From contig JAEYCM010000018.1 of NCBI GenBank assembly GCA_023455425.1, positions 16,680 to 80,679 on the forward strand: 64,000 nucleotides of DNA, read 5' to 3'. The DNA comes from Bacillota bacterium. Its GTDB lineage: Bacteria; Bacillota; Clostridia; Christensenellales; CAG-138. The notes under the pieces were generated by a model. It made no database searches. It had not been told where the DNA came from and saw nothing but the letters and a program-made list of their open reading frames with translations. The translations under genes and the position numbers were made by a program. This document shows positions 33,325 to 42,090 of the stretch, piece after piece. The stretch's first letter is position 1. Every line of letters starts with the position of its first letter.

Positions 33325-34005
33325 ATGGCATTCATTGATAAACAGGAGCAGCAGCTGCGCCCTGCGGAAACGTCCATGGCTCCCTATCCCGCAAAGTACA
33401 TTACCTTAGCCAGCGGCGAAAAGATGGTGGTGCGCCAGCTTACCAGGGAAGAATGCCCCATTGTGCTTGAAACCGTCAAACCCCTGATGGGTGTGGAGCG
33501 GGATTTTTACGATATCGTGGCCTCCCGTATCTATTCGGAAGTCTTAGGCTATATGCGCTACCGCGTCAAGGACGAATATGTCTTCTTAGGCACCATCAAG
33601 GGCGAAATCGTGGGCGTGGTGAACGGGCGCATGCTCAATGAAAAAGTGGGTATGAGCTACCATACCATCACCATCCGGCAGGGTCTTCGCATCGGCGCGC
33701 AGCTGTTTGCGGCCAAGATGGAATATCATTTTGATTACCTCAATCAGGATGAAGTCTGGATCGTGGCCGAATCCCCCAACGGCTTCAAACGCTGGATGAT
33801 CGAATACGAGCTTGTCTCCCGCCCCGAGACGTGGCATGAGCTGGGCGGCGTGCCCACCTATGTCCTCACCCGGGAGCTTTGGGAAAAACACAAGGCGGCA
33901 AAATGCACCGGCCGCCGTCCCGTGCCGGAAGAGCTGATGGAAACGGCGAAAAACCCCATCCTGCCGCAGACCTATCCGCAGATTCCCGGCTTCAAAAGGG
34001 GGTAG
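33325..34005 (+). CDS. GNAT-like hypothetical protein, first gene of the catabolic cluster
   Basis: A 226-residue soluble protein. Residues 45-165 resemble an acetyltransferase (GNAT) fold: MVVRQLTREECPIV, EYVFLGTIKGEIVGVVNGRM, then a central strand and a helix QGLRIGAQLFAAKMEYHF; the typical Q/RxxGxG/A acetyl-CoA loop corresponds weakly to RQGLRIGA. The final 60 residues are proline-rich (RRPVPEEL, PQTYPQIPGF) and unlike GNAT. The next gene, a thiolase homologue, starts 4 bases on, so the proteins likely work together. I do not recognise a characterised relative; the fold call is a guess. Confidence 0.55.
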   Translation: MAFIDKQEQQLRPAETSMAPYPAKYITLASGEKMVVRQLTREECPIVLETVKPLMGVERDFYDIVASRIYSEVLGYMRYRVKDEYVFLGTIKGEIVGVVNGRMLNEKVGMSYHTITIRQGLRIGAQLFAAKMEYHFDYLNQDEVWIVAESPNGFKRWMIEYELVSRPETWHELGGVPTYVLTRELWEKHKAAKCTGRRPVPEELMETAKNPILPQTYPQIPGFKRG

Positions 34006-34009
34006 GCGT

Positions 34010-35221
34010 ATGAGACCGGTCGGCATTGTCGGTGTGGGTCACACCAAATTCGGCAAGCACAACGGCTCGTTTTTGGAGCTTGCCGCCATGGCGGGCAAGG
34101 AAGCGCTCGACGACGCGGGCGTACGCCCGGTAAACGGCCACGGAATTGACCAGCTCTTTTTAGCCTCCATGGGTTCGGGTACGCTCAATCACTGTAGCGG
34201 CGCGGCCTCCGCGCTCGTTGATACGCTGAACCTGCGCCCGGCGATGGCGGAAACGGTGGAGAACGGCCCAGCCTCCGGCGCTTCCGCCATCAAACTCGCG
34301 TATATGGCCATTGCAAGCGGCATGTGCGATACCGCGCTTGTCATCGGCGCGGAACAGATGCGCGTGGTCAGCGGCTGGGAAGGCACGGATTTTGTAGCTA
34401 CCATGAGCCATCCAGAGGCGGAATATCCCTACGGCCTTACGCTCCCGGCATTTGCGGGGATGTTTACAAGGCTGTATATGGACCAATACGGCGTCACGGA
34501 AAAGGACCTTTCCATCGTCAGCGTCAAGAACCATGAGAACGCCATGCACAATCCTGTGGCCCACATCCATTTGGTTCCCGATCTGTTCGCGGTTACCGAG
34601 GATGAGGACGCTCACGTGATCAACCCCTATGTGGCGGAGCCGCTCCGTGTCTACCATACCTGTCCGGTGTCGGATGGCGCCGCTGCCGTGCTGCTGAGTG
34701 CCATGGATACCGGCCGCACATTTAAAAAAGCGCCGGTGCGCATTGCCGGCATCGGCCAGGCGACGGATACGCATGTGGTGGCGGAGCGCGCGGTGCCGAC
34801 CGATCTTTTTGCCGTGCGGGAGGCCGCGAAGCGCGCCTATGAGATGGCGGGCATGGGGCCGCAGGATATCGACGTCGCGGAACTGCACGACGCGTTCCAG
34901 ATACTTGAAATCGCCGAAAGCGAGGAGGTCGGCTTCTTCCCGAAAGGGATTGGGCACCTCGCGGCCCGCGAAGGAAAGACAAAAGTCGGCGGCAAAATTC
35001 CCATCAACACCTCGGGCGGGCTAAAGGCGAAGGGCCACCCGTTGGGGGCGACAGGAGTTTCCCAGGTGGTGGAGATCGTGCGCCAGCTTAGATTTGAGGC
35101 GGGCGGCCGCCAGGTGGAAGGCGCGAAAACGGGTTTGACCGTTAATTTCGGCGGCTTTGGCAACAACGTGGTCGCCGTCATCCTTACCAAGCAGGATGCG
35201 CCCATTGGGGAGGTGCAATAA
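34010..35221 (+). CDS. Thiolase-superfamily protein (SCP2-thiolase-like) without nucleophilic cysteine
   Basis: A 403-residue thiolase-fold protein. It has the expected late motifs ELHDAF (His293) and GLKAKGHPLGATG (His343). At the position of the acyl-accepting cysteine, where relatives read V-E-x-A-C-A-S-G, this protein reads VENGPASG with Pro87. It therefore cannot form the normal acyl-enzyme. The C-terminal loop is NFGGFGNN. The next gene encodes a DUF35 zinc-ribbon OB-fold protein; thiolase plus DUF35 pairs occur as complexes in archaea (with HMG-CoA synthase) and in bacterial sterol or aromatic pathways. Its role here could be a non-thiolase lyase, a retro-aldol type cleavage or a scaffold. 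Function open. Confidence 0.85.
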   Translation: MRPVGIVGVGHTKFGKHNGSFLELAAMAGKEALDDAGVRPVNGHGIDQLFLASMGSGTLNHCSGAASALVDTLNLRPAMAETVENGPASGASAIKLAYMAIASGMCDTALVIGAEQMRVVSGWEGTDFVATMSHPEAEYPYGLTLPAFAGMFTRLYMDQYGVTEKDLSIVSVKNHENAMHNPVAHIHLVPDLFAVTEDEDAHVINPYVAEPLRVYHTCPVSDGAAAVLLSAMDTGRTFKKAPVRIAGIGQATDTHVVAERAVPTDLFAVREAAKRAYEMAGMGPQDIDVAELHDAFQILEIAESEEVGFFPKGIGHLAAREGKTKVGGKIPINTSGGLKAKGHPLGATGVSQVVEIVRQLRFEAGGRQVEGAKTGLTVNFGGFGNNVVAVILTKQDAPIGEVQ

Positions 35222-35222
35222 T

Positions 35223-35555
35223 ATGGAACTCTTCTATTATGAATGCGCCCAGTGCGGGGAACTGCACCATCCCAAGCATTTCGTGTGCCGCAAATGCGGC
35301 GGGACGGAATGGATCGAACATCCTTTGGGCGGGGAGGCAAGCGTGCTGACCTGGACCAAGGTATACAATCTGCCGGAAGGATACATGAAGCCCTATCTTT
35401 GCTTTTGCATTGCCCGGTTTGACAACGGCCTTACGGTCAGCGGCCAGATCAATATGGATCAGCCCAGGACCGGCATACGCGTGCGCGCAAGGGTCGACGT
35501 AGTAAAGGAGGCCGTGGGCAGGGACCATTACGGGTTCATATTCGAACCGGTGTAA
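35223..35555 (+). CDS. DUF35 OB-fold protein with N-terminal zinc ribbon
   Basis: A 110-residue protein from ATG 35223, one base after the thiolase stop and 8 bases after gaggtgca. Four cysteines (Cys8, 11, 22, 25) form a rubredoxin-like zinc ribbon, followed by an OB-fold of five strands (SVLTWTKVYNLP, GLTVSGQINMD, GIRVRARVDVV). DUF35 proteins bind to thiolase-superfamily partners and help channel acyl-CoA. The tight coupling to the thiolase gene is the family's usual setting. Confidence 0.88.
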   Translation: MELFYYECAQCGELHHPKHFVCRKCGGTEWIEHPLGGEASVLTWTKVYNLPEGYMKPYLCFCIARFDNGLTVSGQINMDQPRTGIRVRARVDVVKEAVGRDHYGFIFEPV

Positions 35556-35580
35556 GAGATCATACGCGTTGGAGGTACTT

Positions 35581-36399
35581 GTGGCATATTGCCGGGCCAT
35601 CCAGACGGGAGAAGGAGTTATAAAGTACTGCGCCGGGAATTGTTCCGGCGCAGTGCACAGCGTGTTCCGGCGCGCCGTCAACCTGAAAATGGAGGATGCC
35701 CTGCTGTGTATCGCGACCCCTGACGTGGGCGGCGCGTATCATTGCCTCAATGTGGCGGAACAGGACCTGTCGTTTTTCGTGCCGGGCCAGCCGGTGCGCT
35801 TCTCTTTAGAAGGCATAACGGCTGGCGGCACGTTCATTTCTCTACAAAACGTTCCCTTGTACCGGTCTCCGCTGAAGCCCCTTCTGCGGGGTACGGCAAA
35901 CGGTTCAATCACAACGCGGTTTAAACAGATCATGGACCGCAAAGCGCCCCATGCGGGCGTCCACACCGGCAGGGAGCCGGAGCTTCTTCGCTTACTTCAT
36001 ACAAAAGAACACGCCGCCGCTGCGGCAACGCGCCTTGTTGGACTTGGCCCCGGACTTACCCCTGCGGGAGACGATCTGCTGCTGGGGTATTTGGCGATTA
36101 CTGCGCATATGGGGAGCGACGCGGAACGGCTAAACGCGCTTCGCGCCGCGATCCTACAAAACCTTTCCCGCACCAATAACATCAGCGCGCAGATGCTTCA
36201 TGATGCCGTTTTCGGGCATTACCCGGAACGGGCCGCGGCGGTTGTAGCGGCGCTGTGTAAGGGAGAGGCGGAGAGCCTTACCGTGCTGCTGCCGCGCCTG
36301 ATGGAAATCGGCGCATCAAGCGGCAGCGATATGGCGGCAGGCATGTACGGTGCGCTGTGCGCGTGTCATAACGCGGCGCAAGCGTCCGCCGCCGTTTAA
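35581..36399 (+). CDS. allH: DUF2877 family protein, AllH-like subunit of oxamate carbamoyltransferase
   Basis: A 272-residue protein. GTG at 35581 stands 5 bases after ggagg; the TTG 12 bases upstream has no such site. The C-terminal half carries the DUF2877 signature RLVGLGPGLTPAGDDLLLGYL (with the first residue left out of the motif), then GASSGSDMAAGMYGAL. In E. coli the AllF (FdrA), AllG (YlbE) and AllH (YlbF) proteins form an oxamate carbamoyltransferase in allantoin breakdown. The AllF and AllG homologues follow here after a 184-base gap. The three-gene set supports this assignment. The symbol is by homology only. Confidence 0.75.
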   Translation: MAYCRAIQTGEGVIKYCAGNCSGAVHSVFRRAVNLKMEDALLCIATPDVGGAYHCLNVAEQDLSFFVPGQPVRFSLEGITAGGTFISLQNVPLYRSPLKPLLRGTANGSITTRFKQIMDRKAPHAGVHTGREPELLRLLHTKEHAAAAATRLVGLGPGLTPAGDDLLLGYLAITAHMGSDAERLNALRAAILQNLSRTNNISAQMLHDAVFGHYPERAAAVVAALCKGEAESLTVLLPRLMEIGASSGSDMAAGMYGALCACHNAAQASAAV

Positions 36400-36583
36400 A
36401 CAATTGATACTAATTCCCGCTTAACTCCATTGCATAGCGCTGGCTCTTTTTCTGCCTGACTGCGTTGCAAAAACTTGAAATAGCGCTGCTATTCCTGCGT
36501 TTTCGCGCCTTATCAGACGAAAAAATTCCTCATCGCTATACAACGTTTTTAATCGCTCATTCGTATGACAGGGGGGATGGCAG

Positions 36584-38131
36584 TTGCAGCGTACAACGCT
36601 TATTCGGCACAATCTGTATTCCGATTCCGTGAGCCTCATGCGCATCGGCAACCAGGCGAAAGCGCTTGCGGGTGTAGAGGATGCGCTTGTGGGTATGGCG
36701 ACGGAACTCAACAAAGAGCTGATTGAAACCATGGGCTGCATGACCGAGGCGGCGGCGAATGCGGGGCCAAACGACCTGGTCATTGGCGTCATCGCGCAGA
36801 CAGAGGAAGCGTTGGCGGCGGCGATAGAAGAAATCGACGCATTGCTCCAAAATAAAAAGCGCGCTGCGGTACAGGGAAAGCAGGACGCTTCGTTTGAAAC
36901 CATCGGCGACGCGGTGGAGCAGGGGGAAGGGTACAACCTTGCCGTCATTTCCGTGCCCGGCGCGTATGCCGCGCGGGAAAGCCGCATTGCGTTAAACCAT
37001 GGGCTCCATGTGTTTCTGTTCAGCGACAATGTCCCGGTGGAGGATGAAATCCGCCTCAAACAGCTTGCCACTGCGCGCGGGCTGTTCCTGATGGGGCCGG
37101 ATTGTGGCACCGCCATCATCAACGGCGTGCCGCTGGGCTTTGCGAACGCGGTAAGGAGGGGGAATATCGGCATTGCTGCGGCCTCCGGCACGGGGCTGCA
37201 GCAGGTGACCACACTTCTTCACCACATGGGCGCCGGTATCTCGCAGGCCATGGGTACCGGTGGACGCGATCTTTCCGCAAAAGTGGGGGGGAGGACGATG
37301 CTTTCCGCACTCGACGCCCTTGCGGAGGATGAAGAGACGAAGGTCGTCATGATCCTGTCAAAGCCCCCTGCGCCCGAGGTGGCCGAGGCCGTACTTGAAA
37401 AAGCAAAGGGCTTGAAAAAGCCGGTGGTCCTGTGCCTGTTCGGCAGGGAAATGAAGGGAGACCTTGGGGACATTGCGCTTTGCGCGGATATGGAGCAGGC
37501 GGCGTCAAAAGCTGCGCAATTGTCGCTGGGGCATCCTGTGGAGCTTGAGGATGCATACTTTTCCCTTGCCCCGGTGGAGCGGTTTAAGAAGAGGAGAAGG
37601 CCGGAGCAGCGGTATGTGCGCGGCATATTCGGCGGCGGCACTGTCTGCGACGAGGCGATGGTCACATTCCGGGCGCTTGGTATCCCCATCCGCTCCAATA
37701 TCCCGCTTTCCAAAGAGGAGGCGCTTTCCGACTTACACCATAGCGAGGGCAACACATTTCTCGATATGGGGGACGATTATTTCACCAAGGGCAAGCCGCA
37801 TCCCATGATCGAGCCCTCCCTGCGCAACAGGCGTATCGTCGCGGACGCGCTGCTGCCGGATACCGCCGTGATGCTTCTTGACGTGGAACTCGGCTATGGT
37901 TCCCACTCCGATCCCGCGGGCGTGCTCTTAGAAGCCGTGCGTGAGGCGAAGGAGCGGCTGGGAGAACGGGAAGTGCTTTGGATCGCTTCCGTGATTGCAA
38001 CGCCGGGGGACCCGCAGGGGTATGCCGGGCAGATGCAAAAGCTTTTGGACGCCGGGTTCGTTGTGACGCTGAGCAATGTGCGCGGTTCCCGGCTGGCCGC
38101 ATCCGTCGTGCGGGAAGGGGGAGCGGTATGA
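36584..38131 (+). CDS. fdrA: FdrA/AllF-type acyl-CoA-synthetase-like subunit of oxamate carbamoyltransferase
   Basis: A 515-residue protein of the FdrA family, related to the succinyl-CoA synthetase alpha chain. The start is TTG 36584, 8 bases after aggggggat. Visible segments: FLMGPDCGTAIINGVPLGFA, GNIGIAAASGTGLQQVT (a phosphate- or CoA-binding glycine loop), FGGGTVCDEAM and LLDVELGYGSHSDPAG. FdrA has long been annotated as acyl-CoA synthetase, but recent work places it in a carbamoyltransferase that makes or cleaves oxalurate: oxalurate + phosphate to oxamate + carbamoyl phosphate. Its stop overlaps the AllG-like start by 4 bases (ATGA). The 184-base gap in front contains no gene. Confidence 0.85.
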   Translation: MQRTTLIRHNLYSDSVSLMRIGNQAKALAGVEDALVGMATELNKELIETMGCMTEAAANAGPNDLVIGVIAQTEEALAAAIEEIDALLQNKKRAAVQGKQDASFETIGDAVEQGEGYNLAVISVPGAYAARESRIALNHGLHVFLFSDNVPVEDEIRLKQLATARGLFLMGPDCGTAIINGVPLGFANAVRRGNIGIAAASGTGLQQVTTLLHHMGAGISQAMGTGGRDLSAKVGGRTMLSALDALAEDEETKVVMILSKPPAPEVAEAVLEKAKGLKKPVVLCLFGREMKGDLGDIALCADMEQAASKAAQLSLGHPVELEDAYFSLAPVERFKKRRRPEQRYVRGIFGGGTVCDEAMVTFRALGIPIRSNIPLSKEEALSDLHHSEGNTFLDMGDDYFTKGKPHPMIEPSLRNRRIVADALLPDTAVMLLDVELGYGSHSDPAGVLLEAVREAKERLGEREVLWIASVIATPGDPQGYAGQMQKLLDAGFVVTLSNVRGSRLAASVVREGGAV

Positions 38132-39528
38132 GTAAATTGTTTGGGCAGCCCATCAAGGCGGTCAACCTCGGCAGCCGGGATTTTTATGAGGATCTCGTCA
38201 AGCAGGGCGTCGAGGCCGTGCACCTTAACTGGAAGCCCGCGGCAAACGGCGATGCGGCGCTGCTTGCGGCGCTTGACCGGCTGGAAGGAAGCCCTGAGAT
38301 TGAGGCCGCGAATATGGAAGCGCTCCGGCGCATCAACGAGGCCCACCCGTACCTGATTGATGTGGGCATCGCACGCGACGTCATCCCCGGTATGACGGAG
38401 GATACGCTGCTGCATGCCGGGCCGCCGATCGCGTGGGAACGCATGAGCGGGCCGCTGCGCGGCGCGGTCATCGGCGCGCTGCTGTTTGAGCGGCGGGCAA
38501 ACACCCCGGAGGAAGCGCAGGCGCTTGCGGCATCCGGGAACATTATGTTCTCCCCATGCCACGAACACTGTGCGGTCGGCCCCATGGCGGGGGTGATTTC
38601 GCCTTCCATGCCCGTGTTTGTGGTGGAAAACCGCAATGGCGGCAACCGGACCTATACCACCATGAACGAGGGCTTAGGCAAGGTGTTGCGCTTTGGCGCA
38701 TACAGCGAGGAGGTGCTTTCCCGGCTATATTGGATGCGGGATGTGCTGGCCCCGGGGATCAAAGAAGCGGTGCGGCTATCCGGCGGCATTGACCTGAAAG
38801 CCATCATCGCGCAGGCGCTGCATATGGGGGATGAGGTACACAACCGCAACAAGGCGGCGACCTCCCTTCTGATCCGCACGCTGCTGCCGTTTCTGCTCCA
38901 GGCAAGACTTAAAGAGGAAGAACGTCTCGCCATCATCCGTTTTATCAACGGCAACGACCATTTCTTCTTAAACCTTTCCATGGCTTCGGCGAAGGCCATG
39001 CTGGACTATGCGGACAATATCGAACACTCCACCATCGTCACGGTCATGACCCGCAACGGTACGGATTTCGGCATCCGTGTGAGCGGATTGTCCGGCCGCT
39101 GGTTCACGGGGCCCGCGGGGGAGGTAAAAGGGCTGTTGTTTCCCGGCTTTACGGATGCGGACAAAAACCCGGATATGGGGGACAGCGCCATTACGGAAAC
39201 GCTGGGCCTGGGCGGCTTCTGTATGGCGGCGGCCATCGCCATCGTGCAGTTTGTGGGCGGACAGCCGGAGGACGCCATTGGGTTTTCCCAAAAGATGTAC
39301 CGCATCACGGCGGGGGAATCGACTGTATTCTCCATTCCCGTGCTGGATTTTCGCGGCGCGCCCACCGGCATCGACATCAGAAAAGTGATTGCAACCGGCA
39401 TACTGCCCCAGATCAATACCGGCATTGCGCACCGCGAGGCAGGTATTGGCCAGGTGGGCGCAGGGCTTGTGACCCCGCCCTGGGATTGCTTCCGTGACGC
39501 GCTTCTCGCGTTCACGGAGGGATTTTGA
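38128..39528 (+). CDS. allG: DUF1116 family protein, AllG (YlbE)-like subunit of oxamate carbamoyltransferase
   Basis: A 466-residue soluble protein of the DUF1116 family. ATG 38128 overlaps the FdrA stop. Recognisable parts are SGPLRGAVIGALLFE, MFSPCHEHCAVGPMAGVISP, RTYTTMNEGLGKVLRFGA and IDIRKVIATGILPQINTGIAHR. It always travels with FdrA and DUF2877 and is thought to form the active carbamoyltransferase with them. A carbamate kinase, which would make ATP from carbamoyl phosphate and normally follows in such operons, is not in this cluster. Confidence 0.85.
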   Translation: MSKLFGQPIKAVNLGSRDFYEDLVKQGVEAVHLNWKPAANGDAALLAALDRLEGSPEIEAANMEALRRINEAHPYLIDVGIARDVIPGMTEDTLLHAGPPIAWERMSGPLRGAVIGALLFERRANTPEEAQALAASGNIMFSPCHEHCAVGPMAGVISPSMPVFVVENRNGGNRTYTTMNEGLGKVLRFGAYSEEVLSRLYWMRDVLAPGIKEAVRLSGGIDLKAIIAQALHMGDEVHNRNKAATSLLIRTLLPFLLQARLKEEERLAIIRFINGNDHFFLNLSMASAKAMLDYADNIEHSTIVTVMTRNGTDFGIRVSGLSGRWFTGPAGEVKGLLFPGFTDADKNPDMGDSAITETLGLGGFCMAAAIAIVQFVGGQPEDAIGFSQKMYRITAGESTVFSIPVLDFRGAPTGIDIRKVIATGILPQINTGIAHREAGIGQVGAGLVTPPWDCFRDALLAFTEGF

Positions 39529-39583
39529 TACTGCAATAGGGTTTCTGCTCAAAGCACATGCAATGAATAAGGGAGGTACCGTT

Positions 39584-40369
39584 ATGATCAGCAACTGGAA
39601 CAAAATCAAGATGTACGACCTGACCCAGCCCATCAGCCATCTGACTCCGCCATGGCCGACATACGAACCGCTGCAGATCAAGTTCTTCAAGCGCCTCTCC
39701 CCCAACGGCGCAAACGGACAGTTGCTGACCCACTCCAACCATGTGGGCACGCATTTGGACGGGCCGCTGCATTTTTGCACGCATGGCGGGGATATCGCAA
39801 GCCTTTCGCTCGACTATCTCTGCTCCGAGGGCGTGATCGTGGATTTGAGCGACATCTGCGAGGATTACAGCATCTACACCTCCAAGGATATCGAGGACCG
39901 CGTGGAGGTCAAAGAGGGCGATATCCTCATCCTCTATACCGGTTACAAGAAGTATTCCTGGGATCAGCCCGAGGCCGACGAGCTCCGGTACATGGTCAAA
40001 CACCCCGGGCCCATGCGCGAGTTTGCGGATTGGCTGATTGAGAAAAAGATCAAATGGATCGGCGTGGACGCAGGATCAGCCGACCACCCGATGAACACCA
40101 AAATCCGCGAGTGGCAGCCCAGGGAAGCAAAACAGTGCGACAGGTACCTGCGCGAGAAATACGGCAAATCCCTGGAGGAACTCATGCCGGACGACGATTA
40201 CCAGGTCATGCACATTCCGCTCTTCCCGAAGAACATCATCCATGTGGAGAACATCGGCGGGCAGGTGGAGGAAGTGTTGAATAGGCGCCTTATCATCGGC
40301 TGCTTCCCGTGGCGCTTTGTGGGCGGCGAAAGCTGCATCTGTCGCGTGGTGGCGTTTGATGAGGAATGA
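39584..40369 (+). CDS. Cyclase-family metal-dependent hydrolase (kynurenine formamidase-like)
   Basis: A 261-residue protein of the cyclase family (PF04199). The metal motif H-x-G-T-H-x-D-x-P-x-H is met by His53, His57, Asp59 and His63 (SNHVGTHLDGPLHF), here with Gly-Pro before Leu-His. LYTGYKKYSWDQPEADE and GVDAGSADHPMN are family segments. ATG follows aagggaggtaccgtt. Members open amide bonds in rings or formamides, for example isatin or N-formylkynurenine. In this cluster it would fit hydrolysis of a cyclic amide or ureide formed by the molybdenum hydroxylase. The substrate is inferred only from context. Confidence 0.88.
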   Translation: MISNWNKIKMYDLTQPISHLTPPWPTYEPLQIKFFKRLSPNGANGQLLTHSNHVGTHLDGPLHFCTHGGDIASLSLDYLCSEGVIVDLSDICEDYSIYTSKDIEDRVEVKEGDILILYTGYKKYSWDQPEADELRYMVKHPGPMREFADWLIEKKIKWIGVDAGSADHPMNTKIREWQPREAKQCDRYLREKYGKSLEELMPDDDYQVMHIPLFPKNIIHVENIGGQVEEVLNRRLIIGCFPWRFVGGESCICRVVAFDEE

Positions 40370-40375
40370 TATAGA

Positions 40376-40643
40376 GGTATCGCCGCCTATGGCGGCGCGT
40401 CCTTGGCGGGGGACGCAGGCACTAAGCCTGCGGGCTGTCGCGATAGCTTATTTTATTTAATAGCGGGAGGAGCCGCGCGCCCCTGGGGACGGGTGCTCTA
40501 GAGAAGATGTTGCCCGCGCCGTCGCCGATAAGCCTGCACCCCCTGAGTACGGAACGGCATGGGTGCTCTTAGGAAGGGGGTTGGGGAAACGTAGTTTCCC
40601 CAAAGCAAAAAAATATTCGTCGGCGCTCTATAGCGCCGATACC
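40376..40643. repeat. Palindromic intergenic repeat element, copy A (268 bp)
   Basis: Starts ggtatcgccgcctatggcggcg and ends cggcgctctatagcgccgatacc, so both ends are hairpins and the outer 7 bases are inverted. Inside are ttattttatttaatagcgggagg, a gcgcccctgggg block and ttggggaaac...gtttccccaaagcaaaaaaat with its own stem. The same order of blocks recurs at 54396-54708. It carries no gene and sits between two genes of the same direction, as a MITE-like element would. No clear target duplication was seen. Confidence 0.75.
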
Positions 40644-40777
40644 TTGAAACCCTAAAGTGGTTTATCGACAGTCTGTGGCAGGGGAGTATAATGCCCCTGC
40701 CGCAAATCCAATCACATTTCGTTGCCCCGTCACAAAGCCACAGCAATCTTTCCCAACTTTTCTTAGGGGGTGGCAAC

Positions 40778-41620
40778 ATGCCGGAGTTTCTGCAACCGAA
40801 GTCCCTTGAACAGGCAATGGACCTGCTGCAAGAAAAGCAGGACGTCAAACTTCTGGCCGGCGGTACGGATCTTATTATCCTGCTGCGCAACCGCGCGGTG
40901 GACTGCCGGTATCTGATGGACATCAAACAAATCCCCGAACTTCGTACATTTTCATATACGCCCGAAGGTCTTACCATCGGCGCCGCGGTTACCTGCAACC
41001 AGGTCCTGCATGCGGATTTTCTAAAAGAAGAACACCGGGTGCTGCAGGCGGCGGCGATTACCCTTGCCAATACGCTTTTAAGAAACCGCGCCACACTGAT
41101 GGGCAATATCTGCAACGCCTCGCCCGGTGGGGATATGATCCCCGCGTGCCTGGTGCTGGGGGCTACGGTTCATACCCTTTCCCCGCGCGGGGAGCGAAGC
41201 ATCCCCCTTAAAGCGTTTTTTACCGGGGTCAAGACGCATGTGCTTGCGCCGGATGAGCTGGCGGTGAAACTGACGCTTCCCAACCAACCGGGGCGCGCGG
41301 TATACCTCAAAAAGCGGCGCATTCGCGGGCATGACCTGGCGCAGGTCGGGCTTGCGGGATTTTATGGGGAAGACCACACCCTCTCTTTTGCAATAGCGGC
41401 CATGGGGCCTATGCCGATCCTTATCGACGATATCGGCGTATTCCCTCCGGAGGCGCTGCCGGGCGCAAAAGAGGACATTGTAGCCAGGGTACGGGAGGGG
41501 GCAAGGCCCATATCCGATGTGCGCAGCTCAAAGGAGTACCGTCTGGCGATGCTTAATTACTTTACGGGGCTTGCGGTAGATGCGTTTGCCACGGGCGAAC
41601 AGGTGGAGGTGCTGGCATGA
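40778..41620 (+). CDS. Molybdenum hydroxylase FAD-binding subunit (XdhB/CoxM type)
   Basis: A 280-residue protein from ATG 40778 after taggggg. The FAD site is visible as LLAGGTDLIILLRNR near residue 25 and as the TLLRNRATLMGNICNASPGGDM segment near residue 98, shortened here to its core TLMGNICNASPGGD. It passes electrons from the iron-sulfur subunit to NAD or another acceptor. The small 280-residue size is normal for three-subunit enzymes. A stem-loop (ggcagggg/cccctgcc, 40677-40701) precedes the gene. The next gene overlaps by 4 bases. Confidence 0.92.
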   Translation: MPEFLQPKSLEQAMDLLQEKQDVKLLAGGTDLIILLRNRAVDCRYLMDIKQIPELRTFSYTPEGLTIGAAVTCNQVLHADFLKEEHRVLQAAAITLANTLLRNRATLMGNICNASPGGDMIPACLVLGATVHTLSPRGERSIPLKAFFTGVKTHVLAPDELAVKLTLPNQPGRAVYLKKRRIRGHDLAQVGLAGFYGEDHTLSFAIAAMGPMPILIDDIGVFPPEALPGAKEDIVARVREGARPISDVRSSKEYRLAMLNYFTGLAVDAFATGEQVEVLA

Positions 41621-42090
41621 AGCGCAATATCCATGTGAGAGTGAACGGGATCGATTACGACGCCATGTGCAGCGAAAACGCCACGCTGATTACCCTTTTG
41701 CGCGAGGAGTTGGGTCTGACCGGAACCAAGGAGGGCTGCGGCGCGGGTGAGTGCGGCGCGTGCACCGTCATATTCAACGGCGATGCGGTCAACGCCTGCA
41801 TGGTCATGGCGATGGAGGCGGAGGGCGCCGAAATTTATACCATTGAGAGCGAGGCGCAAAATGGGGAGCTTTCCGATCTGCAGAAGAGCTTTCTTACGCA
41901 CAACGCGTTCCAGTGCGGCTTCTGCACGCCCGGCATGGTCATGAGCGCGCGGGCGCTATTAAACAAAAACCCGCACCCTACAAAAGAAGAGATCATCGAA
42001 GCGCTGGAGGGCAACCTCTGCCGCTGTACGGGCTATGAAACGATACTTGCGGCAGTTTGGGCGATAGCAGGTGAGAACCATGACGAATGA
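41617..42090 (+). CDS. Molybdenum hydroxylase [2Fe-2S] subunit (XdhC/CoxS type)
   Basis: A 157-residue protein with two [2Fe-2S] sites. The plant-type site is KEGCGAGECGACTV plus a later Cys (NAC). The second, all-helical site is FQCGFCTPGM together with GNLCRCTGYE. It relays electrons from the molybdenum centre to the FAD subunit. It overlaps both neighbours, so the three subunits are made together. Confidence 0.95.
   Translation: MKRNIHVRVNGIDYDAMCSENATLITLLREELGLTGTKEGCGAGECGACTVIFNGDAVNACMVMAMEAEGAEIYTIESEAQNGELSDLQKSFLTHNAFQCGFCTPGMVMSARALLNKNPHPTKEEIIEALEGNLCRCTGYETILAAVWAIAGENHDE

Noticed and set aside
40498..41115. 205-codon minus-strand open frame over the repeat element and the FAD subunit gene
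   Set aside because: It overlaps a conserved enzyme gene and an intergenic repeat, with no recognised domain.
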